Source: Oscillospiraceae bacterium UBA1230 (lineage in GTDB: Bacteria; Bacillota; Clostridia; Oscillospirales; Oscillospiraceae). Taken from it: a stretch of DNA of 6,424 nt. Of this stretch, positions 1 through 5,305 are shown one piece after another (position 1 is the first letter of the stretch; the number at the start of each line of letters is the position of its first letter). The DNA is taken from assembly GCA_002309395.1 (NCBI GenBank), contig DBWU01000081.1:7788-14211 (forward strand), in the 5' to 3' direction. Under the pieces are notes generated by a model. It was not told where the DNA came from and made no database searches. It saw only the letters and a list, made by a program, of their open reading frames with translations. Both the position numbers and the translations under genes were made by a program.

Positions 1-2055
1 CTTGGGCAGCAGCAGCGACGTGTGGAACAAAAGCGCCCGGGGCTCGGTGGTATAGAGCGCCACCTCCGTTTCCGCAGGCAGCTGGATGATGGACACCAAC
101 GGCGACTTGTCGGAATACGCGCCGGTCAGGCGGCGACGGTTGGAGGTGGTTTTATACGACTCCAACGGCACCTTTGCCGCCTTGCCGTTTTCAAAGAAGA
201 ACAGCACGTGTCCGCTGTAATCGCCGGGCAGACAGAGAAACACCACGTTTTCACCCTCGTCCATGCCCAGCTTTGCCGGCAGATAGTCGCCCAGCGCGGA
301 GGCTTTCGTTTCCCCGAAATCCGCGGCGCGGCACTTATAGACCTGCTGGCGGTCGGTAAAGAACATCAGCTCGACGGCGTTGGTCGCTTCAAAGCTCTGG
401 CGGAGCGCGTCGCCCTCTTTAAACTTCTGCTCGCCGGACATCCGCAGGGACTGAGGCGTGATCTTCTTGAAATACCCCTCCCGGCTAAGGAACAGATGCA
501 CCGGATAGTCCTCCACCGTTTCCTCCTCCTGATACGGCTCCGTCTCGTCGTCGTACAAGATCTCGGTGCGGCGGGGCGCGGCGTATTTCTTCTTCACCGC
601 CTCCAGCTCGTCGATAAGGATGCGGCGGACTCGCGCAGGCTTGGCGAGCGTATCCTCCAGATCGGCGATCTCCTCCTGCAATGCCGCCACTTCCGCCACC
701 CGTTTGAGGATATACTCCTTGTTGATGTTCCGCAGTTTGATCTCCGCCACGAACTCCGCCTGCGTCTCGTCGATCCCGAAGCCGATCATCAAGTTGGGAA
801 CGACCTCGGCTTCCTCCTCCGTTTCGCGGATGATGGCGATGGCCTTGTCGATATCCAGCAAGATCCGCTTCAAACCCTGCAACAGGTGGAGCTTATCCCG
901 CTTTTTTTGCAGCACGAAATAGATCCGCCGCCGCACGCACTCGGTGCGCCAGGCGATCCACTCGTCCAGAATCTCTCCCACGCCCATGACCCGGGGCATT
1001 CCGGCGATGAGGATATTGAAATTACAGCTGTACGTATCCTCCAGCGGCGTCATTTTAAAGAGCCTCGCCATCAGCTTGTCGGGATCGGCGCCGCGCTTGA
1101 GATCCACCGTCAGCTTCAAGCCGCTCAAATCGCTCTCATCACGCATATCGCCCAGCTCCCGGAGCTTACCGGCGCGCACCAGCTCCGCCACCTTGTCCAT
1201 GATCGCCTCGATGGAGGTGGAGTACGGGATCTCGTAGATCTCGATGAGATTTTCCTTCTTGTCATAGCGCCAGCGGCCGCGCAGGCGCAGGGCGCCGCGG
1301 CCCGTTTCATAGATCCGGCGCAGCTCCGCCTCGTCCAGCACCAACTGTCCGCCGGTGGGAAAATCCGGCGCCAGAAGCGTGGAGGAGATATCGTGCCGGG
1401 GATTTTTCAGCAGAGCCACCGTGGTGTCGCACACCTCGCCCAGATTGAAGCTGCAGATCTGGCTCGCCATACCTACGGCGATTCCCAGATTGGCGCTCAC
1501 CAGCACGTTGGGGAACGTGGTGGGCAGAAGCGTGGGCTCGGTGGTGGAGTTGTCGTAGTTGGGCACGAAATCCACCGCGTCGCTGTCCAGATCCCGAAAC
1601 AGCTCCGCGCACACGGACGAGAGCTTCGCCTCGGTATAGCGGCTGGCGGCGTACGCCATGTCACGGGAATAGACCTTGCCGAAGTTGCCCTTGCTGTCCA
1701 CAAACGGCAGCAGCAGCGCCTCGTGACCGCGGGAAAGGCGCACCATGGTGTCGTAAATGGCGGCGTCGCCGTGGGGGTTGAGCCGCATGGTCTGCCCCAC
1801 GATGTTGGCGGATTTGGTCCGTCCGCCGCTCAAAAGGCCCATTTTATACATGGTATAGAGCAGTTTGCGGTGGGACGGCTTGAACCCGTCGATCTCCGGG
1901 ATGGCGCGGCTGACGATCACGCTCATGGCGTAGGGCATGAAGTTGGCGTCCAGCGTTTCGGTGATGACCTGATCCACCACGGCGCCGCGCAGTCCCATCA
2001 CGTTGGGGTTGTCCACACGGCGGGTTGGCTGTTCTTCTTGTTTCTTCTTCGGCAT
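1..2055 (-). CDS. parC: DNA topoisomerase IV (or gyrase-like) subunit A, 3' end outside the window
   Basis: This is the DNA-cleaving subunit of a type IIA topoisomerase. It forms the 5'-phosphotyrosyl DNA gate and partners with the ParE-like product encoded 42 bases upstream. The first 685 residues are visible and the frame is still open at base 1. Residues about 35-150 hold the winged-helix active site: NPHGDAAIYDT at 93-103 and SRYTEAKL at 138-145, with catalytic Arg139-Tyr140. The motif LPTTFPNVLVSANLGIAVGMAS (about 182-203) is typical of GyrA/ParC. A tower and coiled-coil gate follow to about 490 (KPARVRRILIDELE near 472-485), and the beta-pinwheel domain begins near 515. At the expected GyrA-box place (about 535-549) there is only RMSGEQKFKEGD, which favours ParC over GyrA. 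The position equal to E. coli GyrA Ser83 is Ala98; Asp87 is kept as Asp102. I chose ATG 2055 because AGGAAAGGAA lies 10 bases upstream. An in-frame ATG at 2079 has no ribosome-binding site. The family is certain; ParC versus a second GyrA is less so. Confidence 0.93.
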   Translation of the reverse strand, partial: MPKKKQEEQPTRRVDNPNVMGLRGAVVDQVITETLDANFMPYAMSVIVSRAIPEIDGFKPSHRKLLYTMYKMGLLSGGRTKSANIVGQTMRLNPHGDAAIYDTMVRLSRGHEALLLPFVDSKGNFGKVYSRDMAYAASRYTEAKLSSVCAELFRDLDSDAVDFVPNYDNSTTEPTLLPTTFPNVLVSANLGIAVGMASQICSFNLGEVCDTTVALLKNPRHDISSTLLAPDFPTGGQLVLDEAELRRIYETGRGALRLRGRWRYDKKENLIEIYEIPYSTSIEAIMDKVAELVRAGKLRELGDMRDESDLSGLKLTVDLKRGADPDKLMARLFKMTPLEDTYSCNFNILIAGMPRVMGVGEILDEWIAWRTECVRRRIYFVLQKKRDKLHLLQGLKRILLDIDKAIAIIRETEEEAEVVPNLMIGFGIDETQAEFVAEIKLRNINKEYILKRVAEVAALQEEIADLEDTLAKPARVRRILIDELEAVKKKYAAPRRTEILYDDETEPYQEEETVEDYPVHLFLSREGYFKKITPQSLRMSGEQKFKEGDALRQSFEATNAVELMFFTDRQQVYKCRAADFGETKASALGDYLPAKLGMDEGENVVFLCLPGDYSGHVLFFFENGKAAKVPLESYKTTSNRRRLTGAYSDKSPLVSIIQLPAETEVALYTTEPRALLFHTSLLLPK

Positions 2056-2064
2056 GAAAGCAAG

Positions 2065-2074
2065 TTCCTTTCCT
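2065..2074 (-). promoter_or_regulatory. Ribosome-binding site that decides the parC start
   Basis: AGGAAAGGAA on the minus strand lies 10 bases before ATG 2055. The only in-frame upstream alternative, ATG 2079, is preceded by pyrimidine-rich sequence without a Shine-Dalgarno match. It would add just eight residues (MSGKELAF). Confidence 0.7.
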
Positions 2075-2097
2075 GACATTACGGGGGAAAACCGGCG

Positions 2098-4086
2098 TCA
2101 GCTCACGTCGATCATATCCATATACTTGTAGCCGTTCTCGGCGATATAGTCCTTGCGCCCGGTGAGATTGTCACCCAGCAGAAGATCGAATACCCGCTCC
2201 ATCTCCTCCGCCTCGTCCGGCAGGACCTTGATGAGCCGGCGGGTGGCAGGGTTCATGGTGGTCATCCACATCATCTCCGGGTCGTTCTCACCCAGACCTT
2301 TGCTGCGCTGGACGGTGACCTTCTTCCCCTCCAGCGACGACAGGATCTCCGCTTTTTCCTTCTCGGAATAGGCAAACCACGTTTTTTCCTTGCAGGTGAT
2401 CTCAAAAAGCGGCGTTTCAGCGATATAAACGTACCCTTCCCGGATAAGGGTGGGACAGAGGCGGTAGAGCATGGTGAGGATCAGCGTGCGGATCTGGAAG
2501 CCGTCCACGTCGCCATCGGTGCAGATGATGACCTTGCTCCAGCGCAGATTGTTCAGATCAAACTGGTTGAGCTCCTTGACGATCTTGCCGTGTACCTCCA
2601 CACCGCAGCCCAGCACCTTGATCAGATCGGTGATGATCTCGCTTTTGAAGATCCGGGGATAGTCCGCCTTCAGGCAGTTCAAAATCTTGCCGCGCACCGG
2701 CATCAAACCCTGGAACTCCGCGTCGCGGCTCTGCTTACAGGCGCCCAGCGCGCTGTCGCCCTCCACGATGTAGATCTCGCGGCGATCCACGTCCTTGGTG
2801 CGGCAGTCCACAAATTTCTGCACCCGGTTGGCGATGTCGATCTTCTCGGTGAGTTTTTTCTTCTGGTTGACACGGGTGCGTTCCGCCGTTTCACGGCTCC
2901 GCTTGTTGATGAGCACCTGGGCGGCGATCTTCTCCGCCGCGTCACGGTTCTCGATGAAATAGACCTCCAGACGGCTACGTAAAAACTCCGTCATGGCGTC
3001 CTGTATGCCCTTGTTGGTGATGGCGAATTTGGTCTGGTTGGCGTAGCTGGCACGGGTGGAGAAGTTATTGGAGATCAACACCAAACAGTCCTGCACGTCG
3101 GCAAAGGTGATCTTCGCCTCGCCCTTTTGATACTTGTTGTTGTCCTTGAGATACTTGTCGATGGCGGCGGTGAAGGCAAGGCGCGTGGCCTTCTCCGGCG
3201 CACCGCCCTCCCGCAGATAGCTGGAGTTATGGTAATGCTCACACAGCGCCACGCGGTTGGAAAAGCAGACCGCCGCGCTCAGATGTACCTTGTATTCGCT
3301 CTGATCCTCCCGGTCGCGGCAGCGGCGCTCCGCCTCCCAGAACACCGGCTCCGTCAAGCCGTGGTCGCCCACCAGCTCGGCGATATAGTCCCGCAGGCCG
3401 TTTTCGTAGACGAACTCCTCCGTTTCAAACCTGCCGGGCGAGACCTCGCTGCGAAGGCGGAACACCACGCCGGCGTTCACCACCGCCTGACGGCGCATCA
3501 CGTCACGGTAATACTCCTGCGGAACGTCGATATCCGTGAACACGTCCAGATCCGGCAGCCAGCGGATGGTGGTGCCGGTACGCTTTTTATTGGTGAGGAG
3601 CTCCTCCTTTTGCAGCTGCCCCACGATCTCGCCCCGCTCAAAATGCAGGCGATACTCCAAACCCTCGCGCCATACGGTCACGTCCATATACCGGGAGGCG
3701 TATTGGGTGGCGCAGGAACCCAGACCGTTCAGACCCAGTGAAAACTCGTAGTTCTCACTGTTTTCATTGTCATACTTGCCGCCTGCCCACAGCTCGCAGA
3801 ACACCAGCTCCCAGTTGTAGCGCCCTTCCTTCTCGTTCCAGTCCACGGGACAGCCACGGCCCTGATCCTCCACCTGCACCGAGCGGTCGAGGAACCGGGT
3901 CACGGTAATGAGCTTACCGTAGCCGCCCCGCGCCTCGTCGATGGCGTTGGAGAGGATCTCAAATACGGCGTGCTCGCACCCGTCCAACCCGTCGGAGCCG
4001 AAGATCACCGCAGGGCGTTTGCGTACCCGGTCGGCGCCTTTGAGGCTGGAGATACTGTCGTTATCATAGCCGTTCTTCTTGGTCAT
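2098..4086 (-). CDS. parE: DNA topoisomerase IV (or gyrase-like) subunit B
   Basis: This is the ATPase subunit of a type IIA topoisomerase, complete at 662 residues, close to the usual length of Gram-positive GyrB/ParE. The GHKL ATPase domain comes first. VRKRP is at 21-25 and FEILSNAIDEA at 42-52, with the catalytic Glu43 and Mg-binding Asn47. EDQGRG is at 73-78 and the lid motif GLNGLG at 118-123. The transducer domain carries the ATP-contacting QTK loop at 351-353. The Toprim domain has EGDSA (442-446), PVRGKILN (463-470), DGDVD (524-528) and SKGLGE (595-600), so the metal-binding Glu442 and Asp524/526/528 are present. The C-terminal tail LLLGDNLTGRKDYIAEN matches the family end. Several motifs differ from the textbook forms: GLHGVG is GLNGLG, EGDSAGG is EGDSALG, RYKGLGE is RSKGLGE. 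The ATG is the first possible start, since an in-frame TAG lies two codons upstream. GGGAAG lies 11 bases before it. The gene is first in an operon with parC. It could be annotated as gyrB. Confidence 0.94.
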   Translation of the reverse strand: MTKKNGYDNDSISSLKGADRVRKRPAVIFGSDGLDGCEHAVFEILSNAIDEARGGYGKLITVTRFLDRSVQVEDQGRGCPVDWNEKEGRYNWELVFCELWAGGKYDNENSENYEFSLGLNGLGSCATQYASRYMDVTVWREGLEYRLHFERGEIVGQLQKEELLTNKKRTGTTIRWLPDLDVFTDIDVPQEYYRDVMRRQAVVNAGVVFRLRSEVSPGRFETEEFVYENGLRDYIAELVGDHGLTEPVFWEAERRCRDREDQSEYKVHLSAAVCFSNRVALCEHYHNSSYLREGGAPEKATRLAFTAAIDKYLKDNNKYQKGEAKITFADVQDCLVLISNNFSTRASYANQTKFAITNKGIQDAMTEFLRSRLEVYFIENRDAAEKIAAQVLINKRSRETAERTRVNQKKKLTEKIDIANRVQKFVDCRTKDVDRREIYIVEGDSALGACKQSRDAEFQGLMPVRGKILNCLKADYPRIFKSEIITDLIKVLGCGVEVHGKIVKELNQFDLNNLRWSKVIICTDGDVDGFQIRTLILTMLYRLCPTLIREGYVYIAETPLFEITCKEKTWFAYSEKEKAEILSSLEGKKVTVQRSKGLGENDPEMMWMTTMNPATRRLIKVLPDEAEEMERVFDLLLGDNLTGRKDYIAENGYKYMDMIDVS

Positions 4087-4107
4087 AGCGTTCTATGCTT
4101 CCCTTTC

Positions 4108-4126
4108 CGTCCGGCAACGCCGGACG
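4108..4126 (-). promoter_or_regulatory. Hairpin in the parE 5' leader, touching the ribosome-binding site
   Basis: CGTCCGGC and GCCGGACG form a perfect 8-bp stem closed by three bases. The 3' arm runs directly into the purine-rich ribosome-binding site of parE (about 4108-4098). It lies inside the predicted transcript of the promoter at 4174-4146. Such a stem could limit ribosome access or protect the 5' end of the message. There is no T-tract after it on the minus strand, so it is not a terminator for that strand. Confidence 0.5.
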
Positions 4127-4145
4127 ATTTTGCCTGTACCGTACT

Positions 4146-4174
4146 ATTTTATAATATTTTTTCCGTTCTGGCAA
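4146..4174 (-). promoter_or_regulatory. Sigma-A type promoter of the parE-parC operon
   Basis: On the minus strand TTGCCA (4174-4169) and TAAAAT (4151-4146) are separated by exactly 17 bases. Transcription would start near 4139, giving a leader of about 53 bases before the parE ATG. Each hexamer is 5/6 to the consensus, and the spacer is AT-rich. Confidence 0.72.
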
Positions 4175-4256
4175 GTATCGCTTCCCGATCTGATCCGCGC
4201 CGCTCCGGGCGGCAGCCGCACGCGCCGGTAAGACGGCACTTTTTGCGCCAAATCAT
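4149..4256 (-). CDS. Possible small protein of 35 residues, unrecognised
   Basis: I do not recognise this ORF. It has ATG at 4256 and TAA at 4151-4149. A strong GGAGGG ribosome-binding site lies 8 bases upstream of the ATG, the best spacing of any minus-strand start in this gap. The product begins MIWRKKCRLTGACGC and is basic. It has three cysteines at 7, 13 and 15, an arginine-rich middle, a short helix-prone end (EAILARTEKIL) and no membrane segment. Its last codons overlap the parE promoter, so it would lie upstream of parE without being part of that transcript. I could not find a convincing promoter, and the strong hpf terminator separates it from hpf. It may be a real microprotein, a leader peptide or a chance ORF. 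Confidence 0.3.
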   Translation of the reverse strand: MIWRKKCRLTGACGCRPERRGSDREAILARTEKIL

Positions 4257-4300
4257 AACGAGATCCCTCCAAAAAATAACACCGGCGCAACCAACCTTTT

Positions 4301-4317
4301 CCGTTGCGGAACAACGG
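4301..4317. repeat. Inverted repeat on the left flank of the DnaA-box-like cluster
   Basis: CCGTTG, five bases, CAACGG: a perfect 6-bp dyad whose right arm abuts the first DnaA-like 9-mer at 4318. The short T-run after it on the plus strand belongs to that 9-mer, so I do not call it a terminator. Confidence 0.4.
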
Positions 4318-4347
4318 TTTTACACAGTTTCCACAGTTTTTTCCACA
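4318..4347. promoter_or_regulatory. Cluster of three DnaA-box-like 9-mers
   Basis: TTTTACACA (4318-4326), GTTTCCACA (4327-4335) and TTTTCCACA (4339-4347) occur in the same orientation within 30 bases. The first and third fit the relaxed DnaA-box consensus TTWTNCACA exactly, and the middle one differs only at its first base. Read on the minus strand this is three spaced copies of CTGTG(G/T)AAA. The sites lie between the hpf terminator and the parE promoter. They may be a DnaA regulatory or titration site. Nothing else here (no dnaA/dnaN, no clear unwinding element) supports an origin. Confidence 0.45.
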
Positions 4348-4362
4348 GCGTTATGTCAACGC
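4348..4362. repeat. Inverted repeat on the right flank of the DnaA-box-like cluster
   Basis: GCGTT, five bases, AACGC: a perfect 5-bp dyad that begins right after the third DnaA-like 9-mer. On the minus strand it contains a perfect TTGACA (4359-4354), but no usable -10 box lies at the right distance. Confidence 0.35.
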
Positions 4363-4372
4363 AAAAAAGGGC

Positions 4373-4410
4373 AAAAAATCGGCGCCGGATCCGATTGGAT
4401 CCGGCGCCGA
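4373..4410 (-). terminator. Intrinsic terminator of hpf
   Basis: A perfect 14-bp stem (arms 4410-4397 and 4392-4379) with a four-base loop is followed on the minus strand by six T. It starts 16 bases after the hpf stop codon. Each arm contains GGCGCC and GGATCC. It should end the hpf transcript efficiently and insulate parE-parC. Confidence 0.92.
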
Positions 4411-4426
4411 CAGACGGCGAAGGGGG

Positions 4427-4966
4427 TCATTCTTCCGCTTCGATCAGGCCATAGCCGCCCTCGCGGCGGTGGTAGACTACGCACACCTGCGCGGTGTGTA
4501 CGTTGCGAAAGAGGTAGAAATCGTGATCGAGCAGGTTCATTTGCAAAATGGCCTCGTCGATAGTCATGGGCTGTACGGCAAACCGCTTGGTACGCACCAC
4601 GTTGAACTCCACATCCTCCGCCACGTCGAACTCGGCGGGCACTTCGCTTTGCAGAGCATCGGGACGCAGGTTCTTTGCCAGACGGGTCTTATTCTTGCGG
4701 ATCCTCCGGTCGATAAAGTTGACGGCCGCGTCGATGGCGCCGCGCATATCGCCCTCGCTGTCCTGCTCCTGTGCGCGGAACAGCGTTCCGTTGGCGGCGC
4801 GGAGCGTGATCTCTACGGTACAGCGGTTTTTCTTCTCCACGGAAAAGATTACGGCGGCGTCAGGCTCTTCGGGAAAATATCGCTCCAGCTTGCCGATCTT
4901 CTTTTCGGCATACTCTTTGATGGAATCGTTCAGAGGTACTTTTTTGCAGGTAAAGGTGAACTTCAT
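4427..4966 (-). CDS. hpf: Ribosome hibernation promoting factor, long form
   Basis: HPF binds the 30S subunit at the decoding region when growth slows and pairs ribosomes into inactive 100S dimers. The 179-residue product has the two domains of long HPF. The N-terminal RaiA/HPF fold (about 1-100) opens MKFTFTCKKVPLNDSIKEYA and includes KIGKLERYF (23-31) and the basic helix FIDRRIRKNKTRL (84-96). After an acidic linker comes the dimerising C-terminal domain (about 121-179). It contains VVRTKRFAVQPMTIDEA, then QMNLLDHDFYLFRN and VVYHRREGGYGLIEAE, closely matching the Staphylococcus/Bacillus pattern. AAAGGAG lies 10 bases before the ATG. The start overlaps the stop of a 22-codon leader ORF as ATGA, so its translation may be coupled. 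It is followed by a strong terminator and is therefore its own transcription unit. In some annotations the gene is raiA or yvyD. Confidence 0.96.
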   Translation of the reverse strand: MKFTFTCKKVPLNDSIKEYAEKKIGKLERYFPEEPDAAVIFSVEKKNRCTVEITLRAANGTLFRAQEQDSEGDMRGAIDAAVNFIDRRIRKNKTRLAKNLRPDALQSEVPAEFDVAEDVEFNVVRTKRFAVQPMTIDEAILQMNLLDHDFYLFRNVHTAQVCVVYHRREGGYGLIEAEE

Positions 4967-5031
4967 GAACAGTAGGCTCCTTTCGTGATGCGGTCAATCT
5001 GCCCCGATACGGGGCGGCATTGGTGGAACAT
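4963..5031 (-). CDS. Leader ORF of 22 codons overlapping the hpf start
   Basis: An ATG at 5031 follows AGGGAGG with 8-base spacing, a stronger site than that of hpf itself. The ORF encodes a peptide beginning MFHQCRPVSGQ and ending GAYCS. Its TGA (4965-4963) overlaps the hpf ATG (4966) as ATGA. The predicted transcription start (about 5052) lies just before its ribosome-binding site, so this would be the first thing a ribosome meets on the hpf message. Codons 6-11 encode a GCCCCG-TAT-CGGGGC hairpin (5015-5001). The frame differs from hpf, so it is not an N-terminal extension. It could be a coupling cistron, a regulatory leader peptide or chance. I do not recognise the peptide. Confidence 0.45.
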   Translation of the reverse strand: MFHQCRPVSGQIDRITKGAYCS

Positions 5032-5058
5032 GGCGACCGCCTCCCTTCCTCTGGTTAT

Positions 5059-5087
5059 AGTATAGCACATCAACAAACAAATGAAAA
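5059..5087 (-). promoter_or_regulatory. Extended -10 promoter of the leader ORF and hpf
   Basis: On the minus strand TATACT (5064-5059) is preceded by TGC, an extended -10. TTTTCA (5087-5082) lies 17 bases further upstream as a weak -35. The start near 5052 leaves only a few bases before the leader ORF's ribosome-binding site. AT-rich DNA up to about 5130 could act as an UP element. I see no sigma-B or sigma-H type motif. Confidence 0.6.
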
Positions 5088-5096
5088 GAGCAATCT

Positions 5097-5116
5097 TTAA
5101 ATTTGTGCAAATTTAA
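5097..5116. repeat. 20-bp AT-rich palindrome upstream of the hpf promoter
   Basis: TTAAATTTG and CAAATTTAA are perfect 9-base inverted arms separated by two bases. The element lies 9 bases upstream of the hpf -35 box, between hpf and the plus-strand structured stretch. That position suits a dimeric regulator's operator or an UP-like element. Confidence 0.45.
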
Positions 5117-5130
5117 CAATTTTGAAACAA

Positions 5131-5250
5131 ATGCGCGATGGCGACCGTCTTCGACGCCCTTCGCGCCGCCGGGGTGCTATGCTATGCAAGGAAGCTTTCC
5201 AATATCCCACCCGCTTGGGCCGCTCCGGTGATCGGAGCGGCTCCTTTTTC
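5131..5250 (+). ncRNA. Candidate small structured RNA ending at an intrinsic terminator, unrecognised
   Basis: No convincing gene precedes the plus-strand terminator at 5217-5249, yet the DNA before it can fold. GCGCGA (5133-5138) pairs with TCGCGC (5161-5166) around an inner GGCG/CGCC stem. GGGTG (5172-5176) can pair with CACCC (5208-5212) around a GGAA-GCT-TTCC hairpin (5190-5200). The 5' end is a guess, as I found no good promoter in the AT-rich stretch before it. The radical SAM gene has its own promoter after the terminator, so a free small RNA fits better than a riboswitch. I could not match it to 6S RNA, SRP RNA or a riboswitch that I know. raiA-associated RNA motifs exist in Firmicutes, but I cannot test them by eye. 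Confidence 0.3.
5217..5249 (+). terminator. Plus-strand intrinsic terminator
   Basis: A perfect 9-bp stem GCCGCTCCG/CGGAGCGGC around a GTGAT loop is extended by a G-U and a G-C pair. It is followed by C and five T. It ends only 3 bases before the -35 box of the radical SAM promoter, so it shields that gene from upstream transcription. Confidence 0.8.
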
Positions 5251-5252
5251 TG

Positions 5253-5281
5253 TTGCAACGGAGGGAAAAAATTGCTATACT
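5253..5281 (+). promoter_or_regulatory. Sigma-A promoter of the radical SAM gene
   Basis: TTGCAA (5253-5258), exactly 17 bases, then TATACT (5276-5281) preceded by TGC, an extended -10. The start would be near 5288, giving a leader of about 27 bases. Its core GCTATACTAT is identical to that of the hpf promoter. Confidence 0.75.
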
Positions 5282-5297
5282 ATGCCCAGAAGAACGC

Positions 5298-5305
5298 GGA
5301 GGAGG
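5298..5305 (+). promoter_or_regulatory. Ribosome-binding site that points to a TTG start
   Basis: GGAGGAGG ends 9 bases before TTG 5315, an ideal distance. The in-frame ATG 5324 is 18 bases away, too far. The out-of-frame ATG 5307 is too close and is closed after six codons. Confidence 0.65.

Noticed and set aside
22..2076. 684-residue plus-strand ORF
   Set aside because: It is the exact antisense frame of parC and is open only because parC avoids TTA, CTA and TCA. The minus strand carries unmistakable topoisomerase motifs, while this product is low-complexity and Arg/His-rich.
2053..2079. Longer parC start at ATG 2079
   Set aside because: There is no Shine-Dalgarno sequence before it, whereas ATG 2055 has AGGAAAGGAA at a suitable distance.
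3127..3741. 204-residue plus-strand ORF
   Set aside because: It is the antisense shadow of parE in the codon-aligned frame, with no known domain.
4108..4135. Plus-strand terminator at the parE leader hairpin (ATTTT follows on the plus strand)
   Set aside because: No plus-strand gene precedes it and the T-run is too short.
4331..4359. Promoter built on the perfect TTGACA at 4359-4354 (minus)
   Set aside because: No acceptable -10 box occurs 16-18 bases downstream; that place is filled by the CTGTGG repeats.
4087..4426. Replication origin
   Set aside because: Three DnaA-like boxes alone are too few. No dnaA or dnaN is adjacent, and the only strongly AT-rich tract is accounted for by the parE promoter.
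3970..4563. Plus-strand ORF of 197 codons spanning parE, the intergenic region and hpf
   Set aside because: It crosses two real genes and a terminator stem and has no recognisable domain or ribosome-binding site.
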